In this document: piece after piece, positions 48,328-61,041 of the stretch
Layout: each line of letters opens with the position of its first letter
How positions within the stretch are numbered: position 1 is the stretch's first letter
Assembly (NCBI GenBank): GCA_013396915.1
Contig: VWZL01000601.1
Coordinates: 62,001-126,000, forward strand
Source: Stercorarius parasiticus
Taxonomy: Eukaryota; Chordata; Aves; Charadriiformes; Stercorariidae
Length of the DNA: 64,000 nt
Reading direction: 5' to 3'
The notes under the pieces: model-generated
What the model saw: the letters and a program-made list of their open reading frames with translations, nothing else
Database searches by the model: none
Told to the model about the DNA's origin: nothing
Translations under genes and position numbers: made by a program

Positions 48328-49702
48328 ATGGGACATTGTAATTCATATTTTTACAAGGTAGTGTCTGCTTGAACAAGAGCATTCATTATTTGCTGTTTGC
48401 CATCCATTATTTTTTTCCTAGGAAATTTCAGTCACTCAGTCAAAACAACAACAACAACAAAAATATATGTTCTATGCTGACTAATTGCATTTCAAGTGTA
48501 GTAAATTGTAAACAGGTTAAGTGAGCAGTTTATCAGCTTCCCATGGGCAAAAATTTTCTTCGCTATATCATTTGAAAATAGTAAATTGTGTTTCTTCATA
48601 AACACTTGGTAAGAGGTTTCTGAAACCCAGAATGGGTATTTGAAGGAGATGAAGATTTAATTATTTTCCATCAGGGTATGTAATTTGAGCCAGGAAATCT
48701 TAAGCATATTGAAGATTTATTTGCATATGCTCTCTACTAGCCATCTAACCAGAGATCTTTCCCATCACAGAATGGAAATGGATGGACTCCGTGGTAAATA
48801 CTGTCCTATACCTTAACTTTTGAGTAGGCATGCAACTTAAACCAATTTGCAGTTTCCAGACTAAGCTTTCCATATATAGTTTCTATTAAAGGATTTATCC
48901 TAATTCAGAAGAACTTTTCACTTTTCAAATTTTCAAATAAATAACGTCTAATTAAGTTGGTACTCTCCTAGGTAATTTTCTCCTGGATAAATAATATACC
49001 ATGTTTAATTTTGTTTTCTTTTTAAATTGAAAGAGAAGGAATGAGTGAGAGTCATATTAATAATAAAAGTATTACTTACCACACAACCTAAATTATACAC
49101 TCATTTCTGTGGCTCCATAACTAAGCAGCTGGCTGAAGCCACCAGAGATTTTTTTTATCATTTTGGAAAGATTTTGCAGTTGTCGGGGCATTCTGTAAAA
49201 TCTATACAGAATTTGCACTCTGCATTTTGTATTTAAATGTCTCTGCTAAAACGTGTGATCACACAATTATATCCTCTACCTTTCTGAGCACAGCTGTCCT
49301 TGTCAACCTTTTGAAATGTCATACTCTGAAACCAGTAATGCAGAACGTTTAAGATGCTTCCTTTGTTATGACAATGTATGTATTTATTATTGGAAGTATT
49401 AGGTTATTATTTTCCTAGTCTTATAATGTTGAAATAATTTATATCTCTATGAATCTCTATAGCCATCAGTAATACAAATATTTCCTCTTGGCAGGGAGCC
49501 CAAATTATCACTAATACAACTAGTAACACTATGCTCAACTTTTAGTGTGTCATAAAATTGCTAAGAAACAATTGGTCTCACACCCATTAAGATCTTTTCT
49601 ACGATTTAAGCAGTCTTCTGAAAATCACTGTGTGGGATCTCTTGGGTGCATAGCATTTAAGGGCCATGAGGACTGAGGGAGCTTTCTACCTTCAAGATTT
49701 CT
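48328..49702. other. Gene-free stretch
   Basis: Contains a short CAA repeat at 48445-48459 and otherwise AT-rich unique-looking sequence with no exon or repeat recognised. Confidence 0.6.
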
Positions 49703-49742
49703 GAGAACTAGATGATCTTCCAACCCGAACCATTCTATGATG
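49703..49742 (+). mobile_element. CR1 tail remnant
   Basis: GAACTAGATGATCTTCCAAC followed by CCGAACCATTCTATGATGA is a CR1 3' end missing the usual TTTAAGGTCCC between GATC and TTCC, a small internal deletion. Only about 40 bases are clear. Confidence 0.8.
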
Positions 49743-50642
49743 ACTGTACCTCAAAAATAGAAATGACCCCTCTAATTATTTTCAATTTCTTTCTTGGTTG
49801 TTATAACTTGAACACTTGGGCTCTGCCTTTTGAAAGAGTTTAATTTGGTTATTTTTACATTTTATCTGTTAGCTATGTCCCATTATTCAGCCAAAACTCT
49901 CCAACAAAGACATTATAGAAGGGGCAACCTGCAAAGGCGCATTTTAAAACATGTTCTTTTCTGTTGGCATTTCTTAACCAAGTCCAGAACTTTGATGGCC
50001 AGTTTTCTTCATCCTTTTAAAGTGCTCATTAAACTGAAGGCACAACTATAGTTGATTATTTACAGCCGTTCGCACCGGTTCATCTAAGCTTTGTCACTAC
50101 CTCATTAAGATCCATGAATTCCTTGTAATTCTAAACAATAATGTATAAAAGGATATTTGCTCATTAGCAAGGCCTGCTATCTTCGTTAGTCTTTAGTAAA
50201 ATAGTTCAATATATTTGAAGGGAACTGTCAGCTGTGTCTGCATACAACTTTTATTATTTTCTTTTGACATATCTCTAAGAAAGATTAAAAAAGAACACAC
50301 TGAACATTTGAACAAGTTGGAACATTGAAGCAACTTTATTATATTTTGTGCATTTTATCTGTAGGTTTGAGCAAGTTTTATACAGACAATAAAATCCAAT
50401 ACAACCACGATCACTTTAGCTACTTTGAAAGGAACAAAACTTATCTCAAACGGATTTTCTGTAGTCCAGCTACACTCCAATATTACCTTGCTGAACAAGC
50501 ATGGAATATTTGATAGCAGGAAAAGTAACCATATGCCAAACTACAGTCTAACCTCAGTAAAAAGACCCTTTGGGATTTGGTGAAAACTTGTCATATTAGG
50601 GCATACCCTACCGTAGCAATACTTGATAATTTGCTTCAACTT

Positions 50643-50706
50643 AATATTGATACTAATACCAATACTAATACTGATATAAATACTAATACATACTAATACT
50701 AATAAT
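50643..50706 (+). repeat. Imperfect ATACTA microsatellite
   Basis: Repeated ATACTA and ATACCA units with single-base interruptions. Confidence 0.85.
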
Positions 50707-51193
50707 AGAAAAATAGAGGTATGGAGTGAAAAGAAATCTCCATTTGGGGAATTGAGATCTATCTGTAGAAATTGCTTTCTCTGGATTTAACACTGAAAAA
50801 CATTTTTAAATGATGGAAAGGGAGAATGTTTTTATATTGACCAAGTGTCTGGAAGCTGAATCCTCAGCAAGTGCCTTTAACGAGCTCAAGAGGATAACAG
50901 GATATCAGACACAACCACGTGTTATATTTTTGCTCTCATAAGGCTGTTTATGACTGGAGAAAAAGTTCTTCATGTTGCCATTGTTGTAGATGGGAAATCA
51001 TTATACACAGAGCTTAATGAAATCCATGTACAGAGAAAGTGCGATGTCAAATGCTGCTGCTTGCAATTACCTCGTGTATAAAAGCATTGGCCCACATTCC
51101 TTACCCTTGCCAGCTTGAAGTAGTTGAAGCAGAAATAAGGAAAAATAGAACATGAGATAATTCTTTATATATTCCATGTGCTTGTATAGTATT

Positions 51194-51262
51194 TGTGTGT
51201 GTATATTTATGTATACATACAGATACAGACACACCTACATACACACACAGACTCACGAACAC
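51194..51262 (+). repeat. Compound TG / TATA / CA microsatellite
   Basis: GTGTGTGTATA is followed by TATACATACAGATACAGA and then ACACACACAGAC-type units. It is interrupted, so relatively old. Confidence 0.85.
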
Positions 51263-52679
51263 ACTTCTTACATGAAAGAAAACTTTTAATAAAAGCACTT
51301 TCTACTTGAGTACTGACCTAAGGATTAATTTCTGAGAACATTTTACTACATTCTGAAATCTGGCATGTTGTATAGCTGGAAAGAAGTGTTATAATTTGTC
51401 CATAGGCCATTTGGACTTAGGTGAGTTTATCATAATACTCCTTATCTAGCAAAATACTTAAATGCAGGAGTAGTACTACTCAGCTTGCTGCTTCTAAGAT
51501 AAACTAAGCGAGTGCTTAGCTTACGTTTACAGGAATCGGTAAATAATTTCTGTTGCCTAAACTATCATAAGGTCTTGGGGCAAGCCCGTGGTTCTGGCCA
51601 GCCTTAAATTCATGATATCTACCTCTGGAATGACCAGTTTTGTCATCTCCAAAATAGAGATTTCCCATCAGAAATTATGCCTTATGCATTGCCAGGAGGC
51701 TAACTCAGATAGGAAAAAACAATTTAAATTCTATTTCAGATGAAATTCAGAAATATCCTTGAAGGATAATTTCAGTAGCACTTCCATGAATATAACAGGA
51801 AAACATGTCTTTGGTAAAGGTTTGTTACGATACATAGACAGAATATTTACTGGATAGAAAGATTACTTGGGAGGGAGATAAGGAGGAGACACTAATCAGC
51901 TGTAGCAACAGCTCTTAACACCACTACTGTTTTTTCCTTATTCATTCTTCCTTTGCACAAGTTGATTCCAACTCTGCTTTCTTGCATCTGATTCTTTTCC
52001 TGGCTTGCCTTATTTGCTTACTGCTCTAAAATGTTGCTTCCTGACACTTTAAAATAAATGTTTTCTCTAGAGATATAAGATGAAAATATTTTACTGGCAG
52101 CAGGTCCTGTTTCTTAACCTGTCCAGCCCTTACTATCATTTTTACCTTTATTTTGCATCTGGCATTCCTTCTCAATATCTCTACTAAATTTCAGTTCATA
52201 GGGGACAAAAAATAATTTCTTTAGGTGGTCTTCCTGCTTTGTGCCTATTTGCTCTTTTCTGTTCCATTCATTTCACGTATAAGTTTTCAGTAAGAAGTTC
52301 TGAATGGAAGGATTTCCTGTTTTGCATTCATTAGTGACACTGTACTCAGTGGTAATTTTCTATGGAAACTCAATGGCTTTCCTTTACTGGGAGCTACACT
52401 CACTCTGCTACTTTTGGATGAGTTTCCATCCGTGACAGAATGAAGATCAGGAAAAGAAAATCGCAGTTCAGTGTCTGAAGGATAGATTTCCATTTTATGG
52501 AGCTGGTGGCTACTTGGCCTTTGCATAATAGATCTAATGGGTGTGGAAAATGAATGGTTCTTTTTTTCTTTTCTGTTTTCCCAAGAGAACAAATTTGAAA
52601 CACATTGTAGAAGCAGTATGGAAAGGTTGCTTGTGCTGCAGTTGCTATTAGGAGAAGTGTTGTCATAATTGAGATATAT

Positions 52680-53225
52680 CTCTGAGCGCTAACATTTTCC
52701 TGAAGATTGATTGCATGCGAACATGAGCTCCAACCTGGCAGTGCAAATTGAAGCCCCTGTGTACTTGCCCTTTGCTCAATCTCGTCGCGAGAAGCACATA
52801 TCTGATCATGTCTTATGAGTTAAGGGCAAGAGGCAGTTGTTTGGACTTCTCTGCTTTGGTTTTAATCGAAGTTCACGGAGAACATAGCCTTCTCTTGCTT
52901 ATTTCAATATGCCTCTGACTCATCTTTCCATTTAGCCCGACCTCCTTCCATCTAAATTGTGCTACTTACAGTTGCCGGGCAACCCCGCACTGTTGCAGTG
53001 CCTGTACATTAAGCAATACCGTCGGTAACACTTTTCCTCTTAGAATTTGTTTTTCACAAAAGCTATAGACACAACATGAAATTCATTATGCTTTGGGATA
53101 AGCAGGTTAAGGGATACAACAGGAACAGGTACTCATCTTGTTACGTCTCCTTGTGCAAGAACAACTTCTGCTTGCCCGTTTTGGCTGGACCGTGGCTCCT
53201 GTGGCAGTGCTGAGCATCCGAGCTA
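52680..53225. promoter_or_regulatory. CpG-enriched patch with X-box palindrome (candidate regulatory element)
   Basis: By eye about 15 CpG dinucleotides fall within about 550 bases, whereas the surrounding kilobases have very few. They include CTCGTCGCGAG near 52782, GCCGGGC near 52974, ACCGTCGGT near 53018 and GACCGTGG near 53189. GTTGCCGGGCAAC at 52971-52983 fits the RFX X-box half-sites (GTNRCC and RGYAAC) with a one-base spacer. Neither a TATA box nor a transcript could be shown. It could be an enhancer, a weak promoter or an unrecognised old repeat. Confidence 0.35.
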
Positions 53226-54410
53226 TTTTTCAAGTAGTGGAACTAACACCGATTTTAGCTGACATCTAAACCCATCTTTCTGCAATCATAAATCTTGGAT
53301 CAATTTTAATGATTCCAGTAAATTGGTTAATCATTGTTTGACAGGAAAATTGACTACTCCGTCCTTTCATTATTCCAGAATGTTCTCACTTCAGCTGTTG
53401 CCACATCTCACTTATAATTTTCTACAACTTGTCAGGTATGAAATACTTAAAACTTTTAAGTATATCCACAATATACTCCGTTAGTAGTATTTTAAAATAT
53501 ATACTGTTTCAACTATGATGCAGTTAGCAAGTATTCTATAGAGATAAGAACATTATACTGTATATAGTATATCAAAAAGCCAATTATATCTCCAATGAAC
53601 ACAATCTAATCCATTTTTCTATACAGTTCCATGTGAAAAACTGAGATCACCATTTTTTGAACCAATTCAATAATCAATTTGTAGTGTGGTTTACTGCATG
53701 ACTCATTGACCTTTTCCTTCTTGAACTCCAATTTAAAATGAGCCTAGGCAACAGTGACTAAATCGTCCATCTGATAAGTGGTATCTTAAAAGCTCCATAG
53801 AAGCTATCTAGTAAATATCATTTCAAAGTCCACAAACTTTAAGGAAATACTGTTTAGAAATTCTGAACAGACCTGGCACTTGGGGGCTAAAAAAAGAAAA
53901 AAAACAGTAGGTTTGCCATACAGATGAAGAATAAGAAATCAGTTCCCCTTAAAACTGTTCTAACATGGAGAGCAACAATGATATTCCTTATTTCGAGTGT
54001 ATCTTTCCTTTGCAAAATCTGCTTTAATTGTATGAGGAATGGTTGATTTGATGTTATTTGAAAGTACAAATATTCAAGTTGTGATAATTTGTTATTTCCT
54101 GATCAAAGGATTCAAATGAAACACGTAGTACAATTCTGTCGGATTTATTACTAGTTAAATTTCATTAATTGAATTTGTTTGATGTGAGACAAGTCTTGAT
54201 TCAATCGCTCTGTAAGAACAGAACAGGACTAGGACGGATTTTTTATATTTCTTACAGTAGTTCAGTTATTTTGCCTATTTATTCTTCCAGTGTATCCTGC
54301 TGTTACTATTGCTAGTGATATTTTCCCTCTTGTTATGATTTAATTAACCTGATAGTAGAAATCGAGTAGCTGTTATGAATATTCTGTTAGAACTCTAATT
54401 TTCTATCAGG

Positions 54411-54475
54411 ATTTTTTTTGGGTGGTTTTTGTTAGTTTGGGCTTTTTGGGGGCAGGGGTTGTTTGTTTTTTTTAA
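54411..54475 (+). repeat. T/G-rich tract with quadruplex potential
   Basis: Four G runs of at least three lie at 54420-54422, 54439-54441, 54448-54452 and 54455-54458, separated by T-rich loops of 16, 6 and 2 bases. It ends in a poly-T run. Confidence 0.65.
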
Positions 54476-54720
54476 AGTGTAAGAGTATGGGGAGGATCCC
54501 TCTATGGCACAAGTATGCCAGGATGGATAAGATATATACCATCTGCCGGCAGTTGGAGCCAAGAATAAAATGACACATAGAAAGGACCAAGAAAATTGAA
54601 GCAAGACAATTGGGTAAAGAGAGTAAAATCTGAAGTTAGGAAAAGGCATTCTCTACAGAGGGAAACTTTTTAGATAATTCAAAAGTCTTCAAAAAAACAT
54701 TTTAGTTGAAAACACTTGTA

Positions 54721-55015
54721 TGGTCTCTTCTCCCAGGTAACAGGCAATAGGACAAGAGGAAATGGCCTCAAGTTGTGCTAGGGGAGGTTTGGGATAGATA
54801 TTAGGAAAAATTTTTACACTTAAAGGGTTACCAAGCATTGGAACAGGCTGCCCAGGGAAAGTGGTTAAGTCACCGTCCCTGGAGGGATTTAAGACACATG
54901 TAAAAAAATGAGGGACATGGTTTAGTGGTGGTTTTGGCAGGGTTAGGCTGATAGGTTGATGGTTTGACTCGATGATCTTAAAGGTCCTTTCCAACCTCGA
55001 TGGCGCTGTGATTCC
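54721..55015 (+). mobile_element. CR1 3' end fragment
   Basis: Blocks AGGACAAGAGGAAATGGCCT, TTGGAACAGGCTGCCCAGGG, GTCCCTGGAGGGATTTAAGA, then ATGGTTTAGTGGTGG and GACTCGATGATCTTAAAGG are the 3' part of a CR1 subfamily with the GGTTTAGTGG 3' UTR. It is the same subfamily as the minus-strand copy at 25.1 kb. The terminal repeat is eroded (GCTGTGATTCC). Confidence 0.92.
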
Positions 55016-56655
55016 AAGTTAGCTGATCTCTGCTTCTGAAGTCTCTGTGTTGCACAATAAGCTGCAGTGAAATTACTTCACATATCGAAGCTTATTCACT
55101 TCAGTAAATGTCATGCTCTTAATACAGTCATTTTCCAAATACTATTATATTGTAAAATGCTACAGAAAATAATAAGGATGTTTTATAATTAGAACTATGC
55201 AGGATCACAATCTGAGATTACTCATTCGCCTGAACATTCCTGTACCACCATCTATGTGACATTTGAATATCACAAAGCTTCACTTATTAATATTTGCACA
55301 GTAATAAGGAATACTTGGATAATAATTTGTATATTTGCAATGAGTTCTTACTGGACCCCATGTAAGTCATAGATACATAGATGTACTCAGTTTCCTGCAG
55401 CGTTTCAGAGGCAATGTCTATAGGACTATAACTATATATATATATTTACTCTATATGTAACTGCATTTTCCTTTCTATTCTTTCCCTCTTCTATCACTTT
55501 TTTTTTTCTTCCCTTGAGTAATCCAGGGGTTTCACAGATCTTGGGAAATGTCCCATGGAAGAAGAATTCAGGAAACTGATACACCATACATCTCATTGTT
55601 ATCCATATTTCTTTGGAATCCCTTCCTTCTATTTATATAGGATCTTTAATCCAAATAGTTTAAAAAACCTTTACAACCATGATCCAAATTGTGACTGGAT
55701 TTCCTTACTCGGGAAACAATCTATGACACATTAAGAATATTTGATTCCAAATCATATCCATGTGATTTTATGAAATGTAATAATATTTGCAAAGGCATTC
55801 CAATGCTGCCAAAATAGTGTTCCAGACGCTAGTCAGAACTGGTGGTGGTGGGGTGTCCCTTCTTTTTTCCCCATAATATCTTTTGTTTAAAAAAAGGACT
55901 TAATTCTGTGGCTGTAATGACATATTTAGAAAATCTTTCACAGAGCGTCATTAACTTTGATTTTAACTCTTTATTACTGATTCATCATCTGACATTGCAG
56001 TAATGTATTTAATAACTGTCCCCAAAATAAATCAAACTTGAGAAATGTTTTCCATGGCATTCTACAAATATAGACAAGTAAATAGTGCATTTAATTCCAG
56101 TTTTAAACCTCTGTTCAGCAATTAATGATGGTGAATTTGGAAAGAATATACTTAATCATGGTCTTTACATTTGCATTCTGGAGTTGTAAATACAGAAGAC
56201 TGCAGACGTTCACTAATAATGAAAGTGCCAGCCTAAAAGGCAGGTTTTGCAACACAACCATATTAGACTAAAAAATAAAATAGTATGAAGAGAATTACAA
56301 AAGGAAGCAAAAAAAGGCTGGTTTTTTCCTTGGTTGTTTGGAGGAGTATAAACAATTCTAGAGATCACATCTCTAGGGACCTAATTATTACTGACAGAGG
56401 CCAGAAAAAGAGGGTTGATTTTGAAGAGCATTCACTGAGAACCAGGTTAGCATCAGAAATTAAATAAGCAAAAAACACAAACAGTAAATTTCTCTGAAAA
56501 TTAAAATATCCTTGTGATGGTAGTGTTCACAAAGTTCTATTTTGTGAAGAAATTATTTTGCAGTTTACCAATCAGTACATAACAGTGCAAAGTTTGACAT
56601 TTCTTGGATCACTGTTAACATTTGGGTAGCTTAAAACCAGTTTAAAACCAGGCAA

Positions 56656-56681
56656 ATGCAGTCCTCTGTACAGGACTGCAT
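56656..56681. repeat. Perfect 10-bp stem-loop
   Basis: ATGCAGTCCT and AGGACTGCAT flank CTGTAC. Just upstream TTAAAACCAG is duplicated in tandem. No RNA family recognised. Confidence 0.6.
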
Positions 56682-59325
56682 ACAACATAATTAAATATTC
56701 CCTTTAAAAGTTCTTTTGGTTGTGGTATATATAATACTATTGCTGATTTTCTTATATATTCAGCATCTCAAAATTTGTGATTTGACAACTAAAATGTCAT
56801 GATTTGGAGTCATGACGTGTTTCAGTCGTTCATTCCCAAGAAATCTAACCTTGTTCAAATCTGTAATAGTGACTCGCAAGAAAAATCACTTGTATGTAAA
56901 GTTAGTAAAGACCTTGACCTTACCACCCAGGAAATGGAGGATATTAACTGCGATGAGTAAATGTTTATTAAAAACCATTCTGCTTTACTACATGTTGTCA
57001 TTAGGAAGAAAGAAATCTGGAGACTTGGGGGTATTAATGCTTTTTTCTATCCTGTGAAATGTACTGTAAGGTCTAGCCCCATGTTTGGTTGTTATTTCTT
57101 CTTTGGAGTGTTTATTATGAACATCTATTGCCAGTAGCTGAATTTCAGTATTTGTAATCCCATTTGTTACTCACTTCCATTGCTACTGGGATTATTTCCC
57201 AGGAATAAAGGGTTTTAGGCTAAATATCCACCTTCACAGTTTCAATACCTGCTGGCTTTAGACAGTATTTTTTACCTCTGTAACTTTTAATTTACAGATA
57301 CTGTAAAGGAATTGGCATTTGCAGAGGTTAGAAGAGACTCAGCAACAGAAAACAAGGTTCAACAATCATGAAGGCGGCAGACAAGGTTCAAGCTGTCCTA
57401 CCAATAAACCAGTCCAGCACCATAACCTTCAGCAGAGCAACTCTTGGGTGAGGGGAAAAAAGATGTGTCCTTTCATGCTCTTTTAAGACTTATGCTATTT
57501 TTTTCTACTGAGAAGTCATTCAAATGAAATTTTCTTCAGCTATGTGTTAGTTTCCACTGGATGTTGACAAGATATGAAATCAAATGTTAATGTACAGGTA
57601 ATGACTGAGAAATTATATGTTTACACTAGTGGATTGCTGTTCATTAGCGCGCTCTAAGCACACATCCTCATCAATCACTGCATATTCATCACTTTTGCAA
57701 GTGCTCTGCTGATTCTCAAATATATTGCTTATCAGAACAAACCATCATACTTATGCTATGGTTGTGTTCCTGTCTTTAAAGGCTTATCAGGTGCTTTCCT
57801 GCCAGACCAGGGTTTTAGGGGCTTTTTTTGTGTGTTTGTTTTACTTGTGCTTCTGGCAAATTGCTTGCAGGTTTGAAACTGATATCAAATTGTGACATTA
57901 TCTTGATGAATTCTTCCAAGATGAGTATTAATACAAATTGCAATTTGTTTCCAACAGTTTATTTTAAAACTAAGCATTCTAACCAAGCTTTCTAAGGTAG
58001 AAAGTAAAAATGAACATCTATTTTAAATAATTTGTTTTAAAGGTTTATTTATATTTTTTTCTTCACTTATTTCTGCGCTGGTAGCATCTGCTGGTACCCG
58101 ATGCTTCATTTTCCAAGGACCAGATAGCTGCTGAACTCTACCATCACATGGATGCAACCGTTTTTAAAATACCAGGTTCTTTGTTGACTCATTGCAAAGA
58201 GATGAAATAACTGAAGATTCGAGGTGGGTGACTGTCTGAGAGCCGGGGGGAAAGCTAACCTTGTTAAGTTGCGGGCAGATGAGTCAGGAACGCTGAAGTG
58301 CAGTTTGCACTGGGTTCCATGGGCTTCAATTTTAGTAAGACACTAAACAGGCAATTAAAGCCATTTGTGAATATCCTGGTTAAGGACTGACAAATTCTAC
58401 ATGTGTATCTCAGAAGTAACCTATGTCAACCTGAAAAAAGTGACCCTAATTCCTGACAATTTACAGCTCATATATATGTGTGTGTTTTATTTTTCATAGT
58501 TTAGCATCCATAATGGTTCTTTTGCATTGCCATGTATGAAGCCAATAACTAAAGAGTAATTTCAGGCCTTAAACCACCAATGTTTTTGTTGTTGTGCATA
58601 CTTGAGCTTACAAACTGCTATGAAGCCAAACAAAGGACTCACTTTTGCCAGTTTGTATCATCTTCCTTTTGCTACTAGCAAAAAGAATGTATTGATAAAC
58701 CACGTATAGCATGAAGCATGATATATCCGTCATATATTTCCGTTGAACTCTTCCTGAGCAGGGTGTCTTTACCTATGAAAAAAAATCAATGCTAGAAGAA
58801 AAATACGTTTTTTTTTTTCCTTAATACTATGATTAATCCTAACCAAGATGTAAGGTGCATACTCAGTCACTTTGAATGCTTGAATTAGTATGGCTTTCAA
58901 AAATGATCTATTCTAATTTAGCCAGGATGGTTTAGAGTGCATTACAATCAGTTTTAATATTCATATAATGCAAGAGATCGTACCAGACAGTGGAATGTTT
59001 TGTTTTGTTTTGCATTTTTTTTAACCTACAAATCTGTACATGTATTATTTTATTCACTTAATTTCTTAAGTTGCTTATGCAAACATGGCATATCTTCTAC
59101 ACTATTCAACTAATTCTTACTAAGCTACAGCTTAGTGTCTGCTGTACCTATGTATGGCTCTTACGTGCTTGCAACATTATTTTTTTTATCCCTGAAAGAA
59201 TTTGCAGTAGTTCTCATATGGATGTTATTAAAGGATCTGTGAAGAGGAAGCTCAGCATAGTTGTGAAGAGATGTGTCCGTGACAGCAGGACAAACAAACA
59301 AATGGAAAAAGCAGACAACTGTGGG

Positions 59326-59391
59326 TGTTTTTTTGTTGCTGATTTTTGGGGTTTTGTTCTGGGGGTTTGTTTTGGGGATTTTGTTTGGTAT
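59326..59391 (+). repeat. T/G-rich tract with long G runs
   Basis: Three runs of four or five G (59348-59351, 59361-59365, 59374-59377) are spaced by T-rich loops, with a GGG at 59323-59325 further upstream. Confidence 0.65.
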
Positions 59392-60540
59392 TTTTCTCCC
59401 CTCCACCACCCTCACCTCCCTCCGCCCCCCTGTAAGCTGGAATTGGACAAAAGGAAAATGACTTCTCACTAACTAGTTAGTAACCTATTTGACAGGAGAT
59501 GCAATCTGGTGTTTGAGTTATATTTAGTCTGTGTCTACTGATGGAATACATCATCAAAGCATGGGATTTCATGCAAAAGAAGCTTACTGAGGGGACAGAA
59601 GGCAGAAGGTGGAGAGTGTTTGCTGAAACTCCTTATGCTTACTTTCCCTCTTTCTTCAATAAGTAAATAGCATGACTCCAGACAGCAAAACAAATGAGTG
59701 AAGAGAGGAGGAGACAGATGGTAGAGCATTTTTAGTACTAATGATAGGAGCTTCTAGAAAATTCCACTTGCAGTGTGAATAACAAATTTCTTACATATAT
59801 TAGCTTTATTTTAGGGGAAAATAAAGAAACTCTACATTTCAAACAGGAGTTCAAATCCAAATAATTGTTATGTGGAGATCAATTTATGAGGGAAATAGAT
59901 GAACCCCTTAGTTCTTTGCAATCCCATACATTTATAGTATCAACTGTGAGAGACCACAGCTGATTTCAGTGGGGATTATGTGCTTTTGGGGAAGTTAGGT
60001 ACATAATCACCTTTGAGGCTGTTGGTTTCAGGACCCTGTGCTATATAAACATTGTTATCTATGCAAATATTTCTTATGGAAGTATTGCATATATTTTCTA
60101 TGACGTGATGTGGAGGACTGAAGAAAATACTACTCGGCCAGTCTGAGAAATAGTGATATCTGCTGAATTAATAACCTAGTGATATCTCTTGAACTGATGA
60201 GAATCGAGGTGAAAAGGACACTTTAAAACATCCTCCAACTTAATGAACATTAAAAATGCAATTACTGTTTTTAGTTTTACTTAATAGAAGGCGGGAGAGG
60301 TGTTGGCTTCTTACATTTTAGTTGTAAGCCTGTTTAAATCAACTTACTTACTTAAATCAAGATACTCTCCATATTTAGTCCCAGATGAAAGCATAGAAGA
60401 TTTTCATCCAATGTCATAATCAAGAAGAAAACATACGTTTATTTTTATTACATATATATATATAGATATATACCACAGATTCTTTCTCTGGTATATGTTT
60501 GTTTCCATGTATTTTTATATACAGTGCAGATCTGTACCTA

Positions 60541-61041
60541 GCTCTGGGGTACCCAGTACAAGAAGGACATGGACCTGTTAGAGCTGGTCCTGAGGAGAGC
60601 CATGAAAATAGTCAGAGGGCTGGAACCGCTCTCCTATGAGCAAAGGCTGTGAGAATTGGAGTTTTTCAGCCTGGAGAAGAGAAGTCTCTGGGGAGAAATT
60701 ATTGCAGCTTTTCAATATATAAAGGGGGCTTATAAGAACGGAGAGAGACTTCTACCAAGGCCTGCAGTGACAGGACACAGCACAATGTTTTTAAACCAAA
60801 AGAAAGTAGATTTAGATTGGATACGGGGAAGACATTTTTTTACAATGAGGATGGTGAGACACTGGGACTGGTTGCTCAGGGAGGTTGTGGATGCCCCATC
60901 CCTGGAAGTGTTCAAGGCCAGGTTGGATGGAGCTTTGAGCAGCCTGGTCTAGTGGGAGGTGTCCCTGCCCAGGGCAGGGGGTGGAACTGGGTGATCTTTA
61001 AGGTCCCTTCCAAAACAAACTACTCTTTGATTATATGATTC
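60541..61041 (+). mobile_element. CR1 LINE 3' fragment, 0.5 kb
   Basis: Runs from the ORF2 C-terminus (AGTACAAGAAGGACATGGAC, family QYKKDMDLL) through FSLEKRSLWGEIIAAFQYIK and a GCAGTGACAGGACACAG block to the 3' UTR, which has TTTGAGCAGCCTGGTCTAG and TGATCTTTAAGGTCCCTTCC. The terminal repeats are degraded (TTTGATTATATGATTC). The 98-codon frame at 60656-60952 is the ORF2 end and is broken relative to the first bases of the fragment. Confidence 0.94.

Larger units (their letters stand above)
49743..54720. other. 5-kb gene-free stretch with microsatellites and a CpG-enriched patch
   Basis: Holds an ACTAAT/ATACTA-type microsatellite at 50643-50706, a TG/TATA/CACA compound microsatellite at 51194-51262, a CpG-enriched patch at 52680-53225 (separate entry) and a T/G-rich tract at 54411-54475. 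No exon or RNA gene could be supported. Confidence 0.6.
55016..60540. other. 5.5-kb gene-free stretch
   Basis: No exon, RNA gene or transposon recognised. It has a TA run near 55431-55446, a perfect hairpin at 56656-56681, a T/G-rich tract at 59326-59391 and a TA run at 60450-60472. A direct repeat of ACAAGGTTCAA occurs at about 57350 and 57384. The open frames here, including 133 codons at 59071-59472, owe their length to low-complexity sequence. Confidence 0.6.

Noticed and set aside
48445..48459. CAA repeat considered as a CRISPR or minisatellite array
   Set aside because: It is a five-unit trinucleotide microsatellite. No CRISPR is expected or seen in this eukaryotic sequence.
59071..59472. 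133-codon open frame with an apparent hydrophobic Gly/Phe segment
   Set aside because: The hydrophobic part is the translation of a T/G-rich low-complexity tract.
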